DNA from: Actinophytocola algeriensis
Lineage (GTDB): Bacteria; Actinomycetota; Actinomycetes; Mycobacteriales; Pseudonocardiaceae
DNA length: 64,000 nt
Direction of reading: 5' to 3'
NCBI RefSeq assembly: GCF_014203735.1
Contig: NZ_JACHJQ010000002.1
Location: forward strand, 741,126 to 805,125
Each line of letters begins with the position of its first letter. Position 1 is the stretch's first letter. Made by a program: the position numbers and the translations under genes. Shown here piece by piece: positions 18,073-25,057 of the stretch. The notes under the pieces were generated by a model, which saw nothing but the letters and a program-made list of their open reading frames with translations, was not told the origin of the DNA and ran no database searches.

Positions 18073-18977
18073 CCACGGCCACCGCGCTGTCGCTGGACGG
18101 GATGTACCTCATCCCGCCGGAGCACCACGTCCCGGACACCGACCGGGCCACGGCCGCGGAGCTGCTCGGCTGCGACGACCGGGCCATCGACGCGCTCGTC
18201 CACGACGGACTGACGGTGTCCGGCGACCGGTTCGACGGCCGCGACCTGTTCAACCTCGGCCTGCACTCCGGCACCGGGCGCACGGTGCCGGAGCAGGCGT
18301 TCGCGTTCTCGCTGCGGTGGATGCGCGCCTCCGCCGACGCGCTGCTGTCGCCGCGCACGCTCGGGTTCACCCTCACGGCGGACTGCGCGTGCGCGGACGT
18401 GACGCTGGCCGTGCCGAGGCCGGACCGCTACGGCGGCGCGGTGACCCCGGCCCCGTCGCGGGACGTGGTCCGCGCGTCCACGGTCACCGCGACCATCCGC
18501 ACCGAAGGCCGCGCGGCACCGTTGCGGTCGCCGGTGCTGCGCGGGCTCGTCGAGGAGTTCGCCGGACTCGGTGTGCGGTGGGTGAAGCTGCCGGACGCGT
18601 TGCGCGACGACGAAACGCTGGTGACGTCGCACCGGGTGGCGACCTGCGAGTCGGCGAGCCGGTGGCTCGCGCTCCGCTGCCGGGCCGCGGGGTACGCGGC
18701 GACCACCAGGATCGGGTGGGTCGTCGGCATGCTCGACCTCGTGCACGCGTGGGTCGAGGTGACCGACGACGACGGCGAGACCAAGATCGTCGATCCGGTC
18801 TTCGCGTTGTTCGCGGCCGGCGTGGCGGGTGCGAACCCGCTGCTGACCGACCCGGCTGTCGCACTGCGCACGAACCGCCTGGTGCCAACAGCGCTCGAGG
18901 TCGGCGGCCGGGTGGCGCACCACGGCTGCGACCTGCCCGTCACCGTCCGGATCAACCCCGTCAAGGAGATGTCGTGA
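18069..18977 (+). CDS. Transglutaminase-fold acyltransferase (AdmF-like)
   Basis: A 302-residue protein with a transglutaminase-like papain-fold core in residues 190-245. The Cys-His-Asp triad is Cys193 (VATCESASR), His226 (LVHAWVEV) and Asp242 (KIVDPVF). In the andrimid pathway the transglutaminase homologue AdmF makes an amide bond between two carrier-protein-bound acyl groups. This gene is flanked by carrier proteins in the same operon and is coupled to ACP2 by overlapping codons, so a similar carrier-to-carrier amide synthesis is a reasonable inference. A peptidase or peptide-modifying role is the alternative. Start GTG overlaps the preceding stop. Confidence 0.75.
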   Translation: MTTATALSLDGMYLIPPEHHVPDTDRATAAELLGCDDRAIDALVHDGLTVSGDRFDGRDLFNLGLHSGTGRTVPEQAFAFSLRWMRASADALLSPRTLGFTLTADCACADVTLAVPRPDRYGGAVTPAPSRDVVRASTVTATIRTEGRAAPLRSPVLRGLVEEFAGLGVRWVKLPDALRDDETLVTSHRVATCESASRWLALRCRAAGYAATTRIGWVVGMLDLVHAWVEVTDDDGETKIVDPVFALFAAGVAGANPLLTDPAVALRTNRLVPTALEVGGRVAHHGCDLPVTVRINPVKEMS

Positions 18978-19240
18978 GCGAGCGTGCGAGCCAACCACCG
19001 GCACCGGGTGTGCCCGTGTTCATCACCGACTTCCTGCGCACCAAGTGCCCGGACAGCGGCCCGATCGGCGAGGACGAGGACCTGGTGCTCACCGGGGTGC
19101 TGAACTCGATGCACTTCGTGGAGCTGCTGTACCTGATCGAGTCCGAACTGGACACCGAGATCTCCATGGACGACGTGTCCAGTGCGGACTTCCGCACGAT
19201 CGGACGGATCAGGGACCGGTTCTTCTCCCAGGCGGCGTGA
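18974..19240 (+). CDS. Second stand-alone acyl carrier protein (ACP2)
   Basis: An 88-residue acidic carrier protein with the modification site Ser45 in GVLNSMHFVELL; the usual DSL is NSM here. Helices I-IV can be traced (FITDFLRT, FVELLYLIESEL, SMDDV, RIRDRFF). GTG start overlaps the transglutaminase-like stop, and the aminotransferase begins one base after its own stop. The tight coupling suggests it carries the substrate of one of those two enzymes. Confidence 0.83.
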   Translation: MSERASQPPAPGVPVFITDFLRTKCPDSGPIGEDEDLVLTGVLNSMHFVELLYLIESELDTEISMDDVSSADFRTIGRIRDRFFSQAA

Positions 19241-19241
19241 C

Positions 19242-20501
19242 ATGTCGCTCGAGCGGGCCCGAGCGCGGTTCGTCGCGGCGAACCCGGCGAGCCGCGCGGC
19301 CCACGAGGAGGCGGCGCGGCACCTGCCCGGCGGCAACACGAGGACGACGCTGTTCTACACACCGTTCCCGCTCACGATGACGCGGGCCGTGGGCAGCCGC
19401 CTGACCGACCTGGACGGGCACACCTACGTCGACCTGCTCGGCGACTACACGGCCGGGCTGTACGGCCACAGCAACCCGATGATCCGCAAGGCGGTCGAGC
19501 ACGCGCTCGACGGCGGCTGGAACCTCGGCGCGCACGGCACGGACGAGGCGCGGCTCGCGGCGGTGCTGTGCGAACGCGTGCCAAGCCTGGAGTTGGTGCG
19601 GTTCACGAACTCGGGCACCGAGGCGAACCTGCTGGCGCTGGCGACCGCGACCACGCACACCGGCCGCGGCACGATCCTCGTGTTCACGGGCGCCTACCAC
19701 GGTTCCGTGCTGTCCTTCGGGGACAGCGGGTTCCCGCTGAACGTGCCGCACCGGTTCGTGGTGGCGGAGTACAACGACATCGCCGAGACGGCCGCGGTGA
19801 TCGACCGGCACGCCGGCGACCTCGCCGCGATCCTGGTCGAACCGATGCTGGGCAGCGGCGGCTGCCTGCCCGCCGACCCGGCCTTCCTGGCGTACCTGCG
19901 CGACCGCGCCGACGAGACCGGTGCGCTGCTGGTCTTCGACGAGGTGATGACGTCCCGGATGGCGGGCGGTGGCATGCAGGAGCTGCTGGGCATCACACCG
20001 GACATGACGACGCTCGGCAAGTACACGGGCGGTGGCATGAGTTTCGGCGCCTTCGGCGGCCGCGCGGACGTGATGGCGAGGTACGACCCGCGCCGCCCCG
20101 GCCACGTCGCACACGCGGGGACGTTCAACAACAACGTGCTGAGCATGGCCGCCGGGTACGTGGGCCTCACCGAGCTGTTCCCGCCATCGGCCGCACGCGA
20201 GCTGTTCGAGCGGGGCGAACGCCTGCGCGCCGATCTGAACGCCATCGCGGCCGGCAGGCCGATGGTGTGGACCGGCATGGGCAGCATGCTGACAGTCCAC
20301 TTCGGACCGGGTCCGGTCGTCTCCCCCCGGGACCTGCGCCCGGCGCCGGAGGACCGCGAACTGTTCCACCTGGAGATGCTGGCCAGCGGCTTCCACCTCG
20401 CCCGCCGCGGCATGATCGCGCTGAGCCTGGAGATCACCGACGAGGACTGCGCGGCGTTCTGCGACGCGGTCAGCGGATTTCTCTCCCACTGGAACGTATA
20501 G
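19242..20501 (+). CDS. Class III PLP-dependent aminotransferase (glutamate-1-semialdehyde aminomutase-like)
   Basis: A 419-residue fold-type I PLP enzyme. The Schiff-base lysine is Lys260 in TLGKYTGGGMSFGAFGG. Upstream are TNSGTEANLLAL (cofactor phosphate cup), GAYHGS and DEVMTSR (the Asp that pairs with the pyridine nitrogen). The N-terminus HLPGGNTRTTLFYTPFP matches the GSA-aminomutase/beta-aminotransferase subgroup. As a pathway enzyme rather than the haem enzyme, it could convert an aldehyde (from the thioester-reductase-like SDR) to an amine, or aminate a carrier-bound keto acid. One base separates it from ACP2. Confidence 0.88.
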   Translation: MSLERARARFVAANPASRAAHEEAARHLPGGNTRTTLFYTPFPLTMTRAVGSRLTDLDGHTYVDLLGDYTAGLYGHSNPMIRKAVEHALDGGWNLGAHGTDEARLAAVLCERVPSLELVRFTNSGTEANLLALATATTHTGRGTILVFTGAYHGSVLSFGDSGFPLNVPHRFVVAEYNDIAETAAVIDRHAGDLAAILVEPMLGSGGCLPADPAFLAYLRDRADETGALLVFDEVMTSRMAGGGMQELLGITPDMTTLGKYTGGGMSFGAFGGRADVMARYDPRRPGHVAHAGTFNNNVLSMAAGYVGLTELFPPSAARELFERGERLRADLNAIAAGRPMVWTGMGSMLTVHFGPGPVVSPRDLRPAPEDRELFHLEMLASGFHLARRGMIALSLEITDEDCAAFCDAVSGFLSHWNV

Positions 20502-20510
20502 CGCACCCCC

Positions 20511-20527
20511 GGTCTTGCGGCAAGACC
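20511..20527 (+). terminator. Short hairpin after the aminotransferase gene
   Basis: GGTCTT-GCGGC-AAGACC forms a 6-bp stem (8 bp if the loop is squeezed) ten bases after the aminotransferase stop. No T-run follows, so it may be a weak terminator, a processing site or an operator for the glycosyltransferase gene. Confidence 0.35.
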
Positions 20528-20579
20528 CCGTCGGCGGCGAATACTCGCAGCTCACGCCGACCGACGAGGGGGAACTCCG

Positions 20580-21713
20580 ATGCGTGCACTGCTGTCGACG
20601 ACCGGGTCCAGAGGTGACGTCCAGCCGTTGCTGGCGCTCGCCGTGCGGCTGCGCGAACTCGGGCACGAGGCCCGCCTGTCCGCGCCGCCGGACTTCGCGG
20701 AACTGGCCGCCGCGCACGCCGTGCCGTTCGTGCCCGTCGGCCCACGGGTGCGGAGCGGCGCGACGGGCGATCCGAAGGACGCCGTCGCGGACATGGTCGC
20801 GGGACAGTTCGCGACGCTGCGGGCGGCCGCGGCGGGCTGCGACGTGCTCGTGGGCTGCAACCAGCTGCAGGTGGCCGCCCACTCGGTGGCCGAGCTGCTC
20901 GGTCTGCGCTACGTGTTCGCCGACTACAGCCCGATCGCGTTCCCCTCGGCCCACCACCTCCCACCGCGGCTACCCGGTCCGCGACCGGAACCCGGCGCCG
21001 ACCCGCGCACGGTCTGGGCGCAGGAGGCGGCGCGCCGGAACGCCGTGTTCGGGCCCGCGCTCAACGACCAGCGCACGGCCGCCGGTCTGGCCCCGGTCAC
21101 GGACGTGCTCGCCCACATCCTCACCGACCGGCCGCTGCTGGCGGCCGACCCCGCGCTCGCGCCGTGGCCGGCCCCTGCCGATCTCGACGTGACGCAGACC
21201 GGGGCGTGGCTGCTGCCCGACGAACGTCCGCTTCCGCCCGAGGTGACCGACTTCCTCGCGGACGGCGAGGCGCCGGTCTACTTCGGGTTCGGCAGCACGC
21301 ACACCCCGAGGTCGACGGGCGCGGCGGTGGTCGAGGCGGCGCGGGCGCTCGGGCGGCGCGCGATCGTGCTGCGCGGCTGGGCCGACCTGGACCTGGCCGC
21401 CGCGCCGGACTGCCTCGCCATCACCGAGGCGAACTTCGGGGCGCTGTTCCCGCGGGTGGCCGCGGTCGTGCACCACGGCGGCGCGGGCACCACGACCGCG
21501 GCCGCGCTCGCCGGGGTGCCGCAGGTCGTCGTGCCGCACCGCTACGACCAGTACTACTTCGCCGACCGCGTGCAGGCGCTCGGCATCGGGGCGGCGGGCG
21601 ACGAGTCGCTCACCGGGGCGCTCGAGCGAGCACTCGGTGCGGCGGCCGCGGCCAAGGCCTTCGAGGTGCGCACGGACGGCGTGCGGATCGCCGCGCGGTA
21701 CGTGCTCGGCTGA
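20580..21713 (+). CDS. UGT-type glycosyltransferase (GT1, antibiotic type)
   Basis: A 377-residue GT-B enzyme. The N-terminus STTGSRGDVQPLLALAVRL and the C-terminal donor-site motif VVHHGGAGTTTAAALAGVPQ with HRYDQ are typical of actinomycete macrolide/glycopeptide-type glycosyltransferases. It transfers a sugar from a nucleotide sugar to a small-molecule acceptor. ATG at 20580 has GAGGGGG 7 bases upstream. It is 78 bp after the aminotransferase and is probably the last gene of the pathway. No deoxysugar genes are nearby, so a common donor such as UDP-glucose or UDP-GlcNAc is likely (inference). Confidence 0.85.
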   Translation: MRALLSTTGSRGDVQPLLALAVRLRELGHEARLSAPPDFAELAAAHAVPFVPVGPRVRSGATGDPKDAVADMVAGQFATLRAAAAGCDVLVGCNQLQVAAHSVAELLGLRYVFADYSPIAFPSAHHLPPRLPGPRPEPGADPRTVWAQEAARRNAVFGPALNDQRTAAGLAPVTDVLAHILTDRPLLAADPALAPWPAPADLDVTQTGAWLLPDERPLPPEVTDFLADGEAPVYFGFGSTHTPRSTGAAVVEAARALGRRAIVLRGWADLDLAAAPDCLAITEANFGALFPRVAAVVHHGGAGTTTAAALAGVPQVVVPHRYDQYYFADRVQALGIGAAGDESLTGALERALGAAAAAKAFEVRTDGVRIAARYVLG

Positions 21714-21734
21714 GCAGGTATCGTGCCTGCGAGC

Positions 21735-22175
21735 ATGACCGAACCGATCGATTCCGATGTGGACCTGCGGGTCCCGGCGCAGCGCGGCGAACCGGCGCTG
21801 CCGGTGCTCGGCGCGATCGCGCTCGGCGGTGGCCTCGGCGCGCTCGCCCGCTACGGGCTCACCGTCGCGCTGCCCACCCCGGCGGGGCACTTCCCGTTGG
21901 CCACGTTCGTCACCAACGTGTCGGGTTGCTTGCTCATCGGGGTGCTGATGGTCCTCGTCACCGAGGCGTGGACGGCCCACCGGCTGGTGCGGCCGTTCCT
22001 CGGGGTCGGCGTCCTCGGCGGGTACACCACGTACTCCACCTACGCCGTCGAGATCCACGGGTTGCTGCGCCCCGGCACGGTCGGCGTCGCGTTCCTCTAC
22101 CTGGCCGGCACGCTCGTGTGTGCGCTGTTCGCGGTGCTCGCCGGGGTTCGGGTCACCCGGTGGATCGTCACGTGA
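21735..22175 (+). CDS. crcB: Fluoride channel subunit CrcB/FluC (first of a pair)
   Basis: A 146-residue four-helix protein with Fluc signatures GGGLGALARYGL, TFVTNVSGCLLIG and GGYTTYSTYAVE. It exports toxic fluoride. The N-terminal 20 residues before helix 1 are a charged extension. The ATG at 21735 is used; a GTG at 21723 is possible. The stop overlaps the GTG of a second crcB gene, the arrangement expected of two oppositely oriented subunits forming a heterodimer. No fluoride riboswitch could be recognised upstream. Confidence 0.9.
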   Translation: MTEPIDSDVDLRVPAQRGEPALPVLGAIALGGGLGALARYGLTVALPTPAGHFPLATFVTNVSGCLLIGVLMVLVTEAWTAHRLVRPFLGVGVLGGYTTYSTYAVEIHGLLRPGTVGVAFLYLAGTLVCALFAVLAGVRVTRWIVT

Positions 22176-22540
22176 CCGCGGTCCTCGTGTTCCTCGGTGC
22201 CGCGGTCGGGGCACCGCTGCGGTACCTCACCGACCGCCTCGTCCAGTCCCGCCACGACAGCCTGTTCCCGTGGGGCACGCTCAGCGTCAACGTGGCGGGC
22301 AGCCTGGTGCTCGGCGCGCTCGCCGGTGCGGGCACCGCGGTCCCGCACACCGTGCTCACCCTGGTGGGTACCGGGTTCTGCGGTGCGCTGACCACCTACA
22401 GCACGTTCAGCTACGAGACCCTGCGGCTGGCCGAGCAGAAGGCGTGGTTCTACGCCGTGATGAACGTGGTCGTCACGGTCGTCGCGGGGCTCGGCGCCGC
22501 GGTCCTGGCGTTCGGCACCACGTCCGCGCTCCTGGGCTGA
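22172..22540 (+). CDS. crcB: Fluoride channel subunit CrcB/FluC (second of a pair)
   Basis: A 122-residue four-helix protein with GAAVGAPLRYLTDRL, GTLSVNVAGSLVLG and GFCGALTTYSTFSYE, the Fluc pore signatures. GTG start overlaps the stop of the first crcB gene (GTGA), giving translational coupling. The two proteins differ in loop charge and probably insert in opposite orientations to form a heterodimeric fluoride channel. Confidence 0.9.
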   Translation: MTAVLVFLGAAVGAPLRYLTDRLVQSRHDSLFPWGTLSVNVAGSLVLGALAGAGTAVPHTVLTLVGTGFCGALTTYSTFSYETLRLAEQKAWFYAVMNVVVTVVAGLGAAVLAFGTTSALLG

Positions 22541-22560
22541 CCGGTCCGTATGGTGCCGTC

Positions 22561-22827
22561 GTGAGTACCGAGGAGCCGGTCACCCTGATCGGGCTGGCGC
22601 GGGCCGCCGGGGTGTCGAAGACGACGGCCTCGGACGCGCCGCGCAACTCCGGGCGGGGTGCCTGCCCGGCGGGTCGACGGGCTCGTGCTCGGCGGCGACC
22701 TGCTGCTCGCGTCCTGTGTGGACTCCGCGCCGCTGGCGCACGCCGACCCGCCGGTCACGGCGATCGACCTGCGGCCGCGCGGCTGCCGTTCGACCTCGGT
22801 CCGGCGCGGCACACTAGCGTCAGCGAC
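22561..22827 (+). pseudogene. Remnant of a LacI-family regulator
   Basis: A GTG-initiated frame opens with a LacI-type helix-turn-helix (LIGLARAAGVSKTTASDAP). It then loses the expected hinge and shifts into sequence unlike a regulator. In another frame at about 22675-22795 one reads VDGLVLGGDLLLA and PPVTAIDLRPRG, which resemble the effector-binding domain. The piece is far shorter than the roughly 330 residues expected, so the gene is truncated and frameshifted. Confidence 0.6.
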
Positions 22828-23454
22828 ATGAGCTGGCTGGTGAACACGAGGACGTCGTACGACACGGTTGCCGAGCACTACGCCGACCAGGTGCGCGACA
22901 GCCTGACGACGAAGCCGTACCTGCGCGCGATGGTGACGTTGTTCGCCGACCTGGTGCGCGCCGCCGGCGGCGGCCCGGTGGCGGACGTGGGCTGCGGCCC
23001 CGGCCACGTCACGGGTTTCCTGCGTGACGCGGGCCTGGACGCGTTCGGCATCGACCTGTCGCCCGCGATGGTCGAGGTGGCCCGCCGCGACCACCCCGGT
23101 ATCCGGTTCGACGTGGGCTCGATGACCGAACTGGCCCTGCGGGCCGACTCGGTCGGCGGTCTGCTGGCGTGGTGGTCGCTGATCCACATGCCGGACGACG
23201 ACGCGGCGATCGCGCTGGCGCACTTCCGGCGGGTGCTGCGACCGGGTGCCCCGCTGATGGTCGGCTTCCACGAGGGCAACGGCACCACGTTGAAGACCGA
23301 CGGCTACGGCGGCCACCCGATGAACGTGCACGTCCACCGCCGCCCACCCGCGCGTATGACGGCATGGCTCCACCAGGCGGGTTTCGCGGTGGAGGCCCGC
23401 GTCATCCTCGACCCGGAGGGCCGCCTGCCGGGGGCGGTGTTGTTCGCCCGCTGA
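22828..23454 (+). CDS. Class I SAM-dependent methyltransferase
   Basis: A 208-residue methyltransferase. Motif I is VADVGCGPGHVTGFL, the acidic ribose-binding residue is in AFGIDLSPAMVEVA, and motif IV/post I is LLAWWSLIHMPDDD. It matches the UbiE/Methyltransf_25 group acting on small molecules. ATG at 22828 directly follows the LacI remnant and has no clear ribosome site. The substrate is unknown. Confidence 0.85.
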   Translation: MSWLVNTRTSYDTVAEHYADQVRDSLTTKPYLRAMVTLFADLVRAAGGGPVADVGCGPGHVTGFLRDAGLDAFGIDLSPAMVEVARRDHPGIRFDVGSMTELALRADSVGGLLAWWSLIHMPDDDAAIALAHFRRVLRPGAPLMVGFHEGNGTTLKTDGYGGHPMNVHVHRRPPARMTAWLHQAGFAVEARVILDPEGRLPGAVLFAR

Positions 23455-23485
23455 ACTCCGCGCTTTTCGTGCATACCCAGTCCAC

Positions 23486-23516
23486 TTGACACCCCGGGTC
23501 GCGCGCGCAGTAGTGT
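23486..23516 (+). promoter_or_regulatory. Candidate promoter of the 41-codon gene
   Basis: TTGACA (23486-23491) and TAGTGT (23511-23516) are separated by 19 bases, a perfect -35 and a TAnnnT -10, with the ATG 59 bases further on. An alternative -10 (AGTAGT) gives a 17-base spacer. Confidence 0.5.
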
Positions 23517-23574
23517 CCAGTTTGAGCGTGACGTGTGGGAGCGTCCGCGCTCGACAGGGGAACGGGGAGGAACC

Positions 23575-23700
23575 ATGTCCGAACAGAGCGTGATGACCAC
23601 GCCGATTTTCGACGAGCTGGTCAACGAACTGGGTGGCGCGCCGCAGCAGGAGAACGCGCACGAGGCCCAGCAGGACGACCAGAAACACGACGAACGCTGA
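23575..23700 (+). CDS. Small acidic protein of 41 residues, unknown function
   Basis: An ATG frame with GGGGAGG four bases before it and a TTGACA promoter upstream. It encodes MSEQSVMTTPIFDELVNELG followed by a hydrophilic Gln/Asp/Glu/His-rich tail ending KHDER. The first half could form an amphipathic helix; the tail is probably disordered. No cysteine, signal peptide or membrane helix. Gene-quality signals are better than for many larger genes here. It resembles no family I recognise. A leader-like precursor peptide or small regulator is possible, but there is no modifying enzyme beside it. Confidence 0.6.
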   Translation: MSEQSVMTTPIFDELVNELGGAPQQENAHEAQQDDQKHDER

Positions 23701-23766
23701 CCGTCTGAAACGGTCCAGCACACGGCCACGCGGATTACCGGCACGTGGCCGGGAACACCTCTGCCC

Positions 23767-24438
23767 ATGTGGCCGACATCCGGTAGATCGACAGTGACGT
23801 GCACGAGGTTCGTCGACCGGACACACGCGGGACGGGAACTGGCCTGCGCACTCGCCGGGCACGTCCACGACGAGCGGCCGCTCGTTCTCGCGCTGCCCCG
23901 CGGCGGCGTGCCCGTCGCGGCTGAGGTCGCCTCGGCCTTGGGCGGTGACCTGGACATCGTGGTCGCGCGCAAGATCGGCGCGCCGGGCCAGCCCGAGTTC
24001 GGCATCGGCGCGCTCGCCGAGGACGGGGAGCCCGTGCTGGACGAGCTGACGCTGGCCGACCTGGGGGTCACCGAGACGGACCTGGCCGAAACGATCCGGC
24101 GGGAGCGGGCGGAGATCGACCGCAGGACGCGCACGTACCGGGGTGACCGGCCCGCGCCCGCGGTCGAGGGCCGCGAGGTGGTCGTCGTCGACGACGGCCT
24201 CGCCACCGGTGTCACCGCCCGCGCCGCGCTGCGGTGGGTGCGGGAGAACGGGCCGCGGCGCGTCGTGCTCGCGGTACCGACCTGCGCGGCCCAGGCCGAA
24301 CGCGACCTCGCCGAGGACGCGGACGCGATCGTGAGCCTGCACGCGCCGCCGTACTTCTACGCGGTCGGCCAGGCGTACGCCGACTTCCGCCAGGTCACCG
24401 ACGACGATGTGCTCCGGCTGTTGCGGTCACACCGCTAG
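23767..24438 (+). CDS. Phosphoribosyltransferase-domain protein
   Basis: A 223-residue PRTase-fold protein. The PRPP-binding loop is VVVVDDGLATGVTA, with LALPRGGVPVAAEVA and VVARKIGAPGQPEFGIGA in the N-terminal half. This subgroup (often 210-230 residues, beside stress or phosphate genes in actinomycetes) has no firmly assigned substrate. ATG at 23767 is used, but a GTG at 23794 would place the conserved part (FVDRTHAGREL) nearer the start. Its 3' end faces the small membrane protein gene across 36 bp. Confidence 0.82.
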   Translation: MWPTSGRSTVTCTRFVDRTHAGRELACALAGHVHDERPLVLALPRGGVPVAAEVASALGGDLDIVVARKIGAPGQPEFGIGALAEDGEPVLDELTLADLGVTETDLAETIRRERAEIDRRTRTYRGDRPAPAVEGREVVVVDDGLATGVTARAALRWVRENGPRRVVLAVPTCAAQAERDLAEDADAIVSLHAPPYFYAVGQAYADFRQVTDDDVLRLLRSHR

Positions 24439-24474
24439 GCAGTCGAACCCGACCGAACCGCCCCGCTCGAGCCG

Positions 24475-24648
24475 CTAGTCGGTCGGGGCCTTCGGGCCGG
24501 GCACGACGCCGAAGACCGTGGTCACGACGAAGACGCTCAGCACGACGAGCACGTGGTTGGCGTGCACACCGGGCTGGAGCACTTTCAGCGCCAGGTGCAC
24601 GATCTCCCCGATGAGCAAGCGCGTCAGCACGACCTTGGTCCACGACAT
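24475..24648 (-). CDS. Small membrane protein, 57 residues
   Basis: ATG at 24648 with GAGGGG six bases upstream. The protein reads MSWTKVVLTRLLIGEIVHLA and then a hydrophobic helix (HVLVVLSVFVVTTVFGVVPG) ending KAPTD. Probably one or two membrane passes. Family unknown. The much longer frame open upstream (to 24993) lacks coding character, so the short form is preferred. Confidence 0.6.
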   Translation of the reverse strand: MSWTKVVLTRLLIGEIVHLALKVLQPGVHANHVLVVLSVFVVTTVFGVVPGPKAPTD

Positions 24649-25057
24649 GGCGATCCCCTCACGATCGGACCCGGATCGGCTACCCGGCGGTCCCCCACGC
24701 AAACGGGCTCTGATGCGGTCCACCCAGTTCAGCGAAGCCCCCGTTTCACAGTGTGACCTCCCGTGGCGCGGCCAGCATGCGGGGCGACGGGCCCGGATGC
24801 CCGACACGCGGGCCGCGCGGCGTGCGGTCATCGCGACGTAGAGTCGTTGTGCCCCAACGGGTTCACGGCGAGCGCCACGCTGCCGGTCAGATCCGCTTGT
24901 GTGGCAAGGGAAAGCGCGACCGCCGGTGGCCCCCGGGCGCGGGTGAACGCGCGGGCCGTGCGCGGTGAACCCGCGACGAGACGGTCCTGTCATTCCTGGC
25001 GCCGTCAGCCGCCGTTCCGCCGTACGTCACCCGGCCGTCAGCCGGGGTCCGCAGGCT
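24649..25057. other. Gene-free spacer between divergent genes
   Basis: About 400 bp between the small membrane protein (minus) and the phosphoesterase (plus). No convincing ORF, RNA, hairpin or clear promoter was found. If the phosphoesterase starts at the upstream GTG (24965), the gap shrinks by 93 bp. Confidence 0.5.

Noticed and set aside
21600..21735. Fluoride riboswitch upstream of crcB
   Set aside because: Most of the region is coding sequence of the glycosyltransferase and the conserved riboswitch core could not be recognised.
23575..23700. RiPP precursor peptide
   Set aside because: No cysteine- or Ser/Thr-rich core, no cleavage motif, and no maturation enzyme adjacent. Kept only as a small protein.
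24475..24993. A 172-codon version of the small membrane protein
   Set aside because: The upstream extension is Arg/Gly-rich with no domain, while the internal ATG at 24648 has a good ribosome site.
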